A program made the translations under genes and the position numbers. A stretch of 64,000 nt of DNA from positions 1-64,000 of the forward strand of contig JUHI01000004.1 of assembly GCA_000799755.1 (NCBI GenBank). Direction: 5' to 3'. The stretch is from Martinezella tropici (GTDB taxonomy: Bacteria; Pseudomonadota; Alphaproteobacteria; Rhizobiales; Rhizobiaceae). Position 1 is the first letter of the stretch. Each line of letters opens with the position of its first letter. The notes under the pieces were generated by a model. It was not told where the DNA came from. It did no database searches and saw nothing but the letters and a program-made list of their open reading frames with translations. Below, one piece after another: positions 62,068 to 64,000 of the stretch.

Positions 62068-62994
62068 ATGCCCACGCCCGATCTGAATCTGCTCGTCACC
62101 CTCAATGTCCTGCTCGCGGAAGGCAGCGTCGCCCGCGCAGCCCGGCGATTGCGATTGAGCCCTTCCGCCATGAGCCGGGCGCTGGCGCGTCTGCGGGAGA
62201 CGACCGGCGATCCGCTGCTGGTGAGAGCCGGGCGCGGGCTTGTGCCGACACCGCGCGCCCTGGAATTGCGCGAGCGCGTCGGCCAACTGGTGGAGGAGGC
62301 GGAAGCGGCCTTGCGGCCCGCCGAGGCCCTGGATTTGAAGCAGCTTATTCGGATTTTCACGTTGCGCACCCGCGAGGGCTTCGTGGAGAATTTCGGCGCC
62401 CAACTGATCGCGCGCATCGCCGAGCAGGCGCCTGGCGTTCGCCTCTATTTCACGCAGAAACTGGACAAGGACAGCACGCCGTTACGCGAAGGCACGATCG
62501 ATTTCGAGACCGGAGTTGTGGGGGACGATACCGGCCCGGAGTTGCGAGCCCAGGCGCTGTTTCATGATCGCTTCGTCGGCGTCGTCCGAAACGGGCATCC
62601 GCTGAGCGATGGGGCGATGACGCCGGAGCGCTATGCCGCCGGCCAACACATTCTGGTTTCACGGCGCGGTCTTCAGAAAGGGCAGATCGACGAGTTGCTG
62701 GAGGGGCTGGGCCTGAAGCGGCAGATCGCAACCATCGTCGGCAGTTTTTCGGCGGCGCTGGCCCTGGCGCGCGCCTCCGACCTGATCGTCAGCGTGCCGG
62801 AGCGCTATACCGGCAACCTGCGAACCGACATGCATAGTTTCGTCCTGCCGGTGCCGACCTCCAATGTGACGATCTCGCTGCTCTGGCATCCCAGGCTCGA
62901 TGCCGATCCGGCACATCGCTGGCTGCGCGGCTGTATTCGCGACGTCTGTGCGGAGCGGCGTGCAGGTTCAGCCGCGAGATTCGAAGTCGGCTAA
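62068..62994 (+). CDS. LysR-family regulator of the DHA2 exporter
   Basis: 308 residues. HTH: DLNLLVTLNVLLAEGSVARAARRLRLSPSAMSRALARLRETTGDPLLVRAGRGLVPTP, the NodD/NahR/LinR-type start. The effector domain has REGFVENFGAQLIARI and LWHPRLDADPAHRWLR at the end. ATG at 62068; divergent from the exporter, which it probably regulates. Its 3' end overlaps the convergent MarR gene by 27 bp. Confidence 0.92.
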   Translation: MPTPDLNLLVTLNVLLAEGSVARAARRLRLSPSAMSRALARLRETTGDPLLVRAGRGLVPTPRALELRERVGQLVEEAEAALRPAEALDLKQLIRIFTLRTREGFVENFGAQLIARIAEQAPGVRLYFTQKLDKDSTPLREGTIDFETGVVGDDTGPELRAQALFHDRFVGVVRNGHPLSDGAMTPERYAAGQHILVSRRGLQKGQIDELLEGLGLKRQIATIVGSFSAALALARASDLIVSVPERYTGNLRTDMHSFVLPVPTSNVTISLLWHPRLDADPAHRWLRGCIRDVCAERRAGSAARFEVG

Positions 62995-63459
62995 ATAATT
63001 GCGTAGCAGACGGTCAAGACCCTTTCGTTCGCCTTCCGAAAGGGTTGAAATCAAACGTGTCTGCGTTTCGACATGCGCCGTCACCGCTGCGTCGATCAGG
63101 TCGAAACCCTTTGGAGTCAGAGAGATCAGGAAGCCGCGGCCGTCTTTCGGGTTCTGGCTGCGAGCGACGAGGCCGGCTCTCTCCAGCTGATCGATGCGAT
63201 TGGTCATCGTACCCGATGACACCATCATCGTTTCCATCAGGTCGCTGGGGGAGAGGGTATAGGGTTCGCCCGAGCGGCGCAGGGTCGCCAGCATGTCGAA
63301 GTTCGCCGAGTTCAGGTTGAAGCGGCCGAAGGTCTTCTCCATTTCGCGCGAGAGATGAAGGGTGAGATTGCGCATACGCCCGAGGAGACCCATGGCCGTG
63401 GTGTCGAGGTCAGGCCGTTCGCGGCGCCATTGCTCAAGAATTCTGTCGATGCGATCCAT
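62968..63459 (-). CDS. MarR-family regulator divergent from EamA exporter
   Basis: 163 residues. Winged helix: SANFDMLATLRRSGEPYTLSPSDLMETMMVSSGTMTNRIDQLERAGLV, then wing ARSQNPKDGRGFLISLTPKG. ATG at 63459. It lies opposite a drug/metabolite exporter, and the intergenic DNA has two tandem 18 bp boxes, so it should repress both genes until a ligand (phenolic or other) releases it. Confidence 0.93.
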   Translation of the reverse strand: MDRIDRILEQWRRERPDLDTTAMGLLGRMRNLTLHLSREMEKTFGRFNLNSANFDMLATLRRSGEPYTLSPSDLMETMMVSSGTMTNRIDQLERAGLVARSQNPKDGRGFLISLTPKGFDLIDAAVTAHVETQTRLISTLSEGERKGLDRLLRNYLADFESRG

Positions 63460-63474
63460 GCCTGCATCTCGCCA

Positions 63475-63530
63475 CGATTTTATCTTGACGTCAAGGTATT
63501 TCAGTTTATCTTGAGGTCAAGATAAAATCG
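63475..63530. promoter_or_regulatory. Two tandem 18 bp MarR boxes inside a larger inverted repeat
   Basis: TATCTTGACGTCAAGGTA (63481-63498) and TATCTTGAGGTCAAGATA (63507-63524) are each near-perfect palindromes, 26 bp centre to centre. CGATTTTATC at 63475 and its complement at 63521-63530 make the whole stretch symmetrical. Confidence 0.8.
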
Positions 63531-63541
63531 AGGCCAGACCC

Positions 63542-64000
63542 ATGAATCGCAATTTCGACCTGCTGCTGACCGCCATCGCGCCGGCGATATGGGGCAGCAC
63601 CTATCTGGTGACGACGCAGCTGCTACCGGCCGGCTACCCTCTTACGGTCGCCATGCTGCGGGCCCTGCCTGCCGGGCTGCTGCTGCTTGCCATCGTGCGC
63701 CGGCTGCCGCATGGCGTCTGGTGGCTGAAGTCGCTGGTTCTCGGCGCGCTGAACTTTTCCATCTTCTGGTGGCTGCTGTTCATTTCGGCCTATCGGCTGC
63801 CCGGCGGCGTTGCCGCGACCGTCGGTGCCGTCCAGCCGCTGATCGTCATCGTGCTGGCGCGATTGCTGCTGGGATCGCCGATCCGCAGCCTTTCGATCGT
63901 GGCGGCCATCGCCGGTATCGGCGGCGTCGCGCTGCTTATCCTGACGCCGAATGCGACGCTCGACCCGGTCGGCATTGTCGCCGGCATTGCCGGGGCCTTC
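63542..64000 (+). CDS. EamA/DMT-family exporter, C-terminus outside window
   Basis: 153 residues visible of about 290-300 expected. Helices: LLLTAIAPAIWGSTYLVTTQLLP (EamA start with WGSTY), TVAMLRALPAGLLLLAI, LGALNFSIFWWLLFISAYRL, GGVAATVGAVQPLIVIVLA and SLSIVAAIAGIGGVALLIL. ATG at 63542 follows GAGGCCAGACCC. Divergent from MarR with shared boxes, so it is probably a ligand-induced exporter. Runs off the right edge. Confidence 0.92.
   Translation, partial: MNRNFDLLLTAIAPAIWGSTYLVTTQLLPAGYPLTVAMLRALPAGLLLLAIVRRLPHGVWWLKSLVLGALNFSIFWWLLFISAYRLPGGVAATVGAVQPLIVIVLARLLLGSPIRSLSIVAAIAGIGGVALLILTPNATLDPVGIVAGIAGAF

Overview
This 64 kb window looks like chromosomal DNA of a GC-rich alphaproteobacterium of the family Rhizobiaceae (Rhizobium or a near relative). 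The pointers are a CenR/OtpR-type regulator next to a cyclic-nucleotide-binding protein, glnK-amtB behind a sigma-54 promoter, ftsK-lolA-xthA, a MipA/OmpV porin-like protein, and several families of dispersed palindromes of the kind common in Rhizobium intergenic DNA. The species cannot be fixed from the sequence alone. Gene density is high and I see no insertion sequence, phage gene, CRISPR array or transposase.

Layout. 1-3.5 kb: an RND drug-efflux operon (pump cut by the window edge) with a divergent TetR repressor and shared operator. 3.7-5.2 kb: two small proteins and a PraR/PhrR-like XRE regulator. 5.5-9.6 kb: a NitT/TauT-type ABC importer with two tandem paralogous binding proteins. 9.7-11.8 kb: a TctDE/QseBC-type two-component system. 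11.9-17.4 kb: a small surface-polysaccharide island (double alpha/beta hydrolase, flippase, GT2 and GT4 glycosyltransferases). 17.8-22.4 kb: a likely lysine/pipecolate catabolic cluster (AsnC-type domain, AmaA-like oxidase, AmaB-like dehydrogenase, DpkA-like reductase). 22.6-27.7 kb: a glycoamylase-family (GH144-like) protein, a TetR/DUF1348 operon with a large mirror operator, and an EamA exporter facing a MocR regulator.

27.9-38.0 kb holds the most unusual locus. A two-component system is followed by a tight nine-gene run, mostly with overlapping or nearly abutting ends: HAD phosphatase, class-III PLP aminotransferase, ureohydrolase, SMR-like protein, fatty-acid desaturase, alpha/beta hydrolase with a Cys nucleophile elbow, FemAB-like acyltransferase, second SMR-like protein and cyclopropane-fatty-acid synthase. 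Four TCAT-headed repeats with an exact 11 bp period lie between the kinase gene and the first operon gene, as expected for an OmpR-family site. I propose a regulated pathway that builds, flips and remodels an amino- or guanidino-modified lipid. I do not recognise the locus as a described system.

38-64 kb is mostly core genome: MipA-like protein, PAP2 phosphatase, DUF1007 protein, tRNA-Gly(GCC), ProX-like editing protein, thioredoxin-TPR protein, Lon-N protein, Trm112, an MFS/LysR pair, a UbiH-like hydroxylase, TesB, glnK-amtB, ftsK, lolA, xthA, a GNAT enzyme, cNMP-binding protein and CenR-like regulator, an L,D-transpeptidase and an aldo/keto reductase. The last 5 kb is a block of efflux and regulatory pairs: reductase/LysR, DHA2 MFS/LysR and MarR/EamA, the last with two tandem MarR boxes and cut by the window edge.
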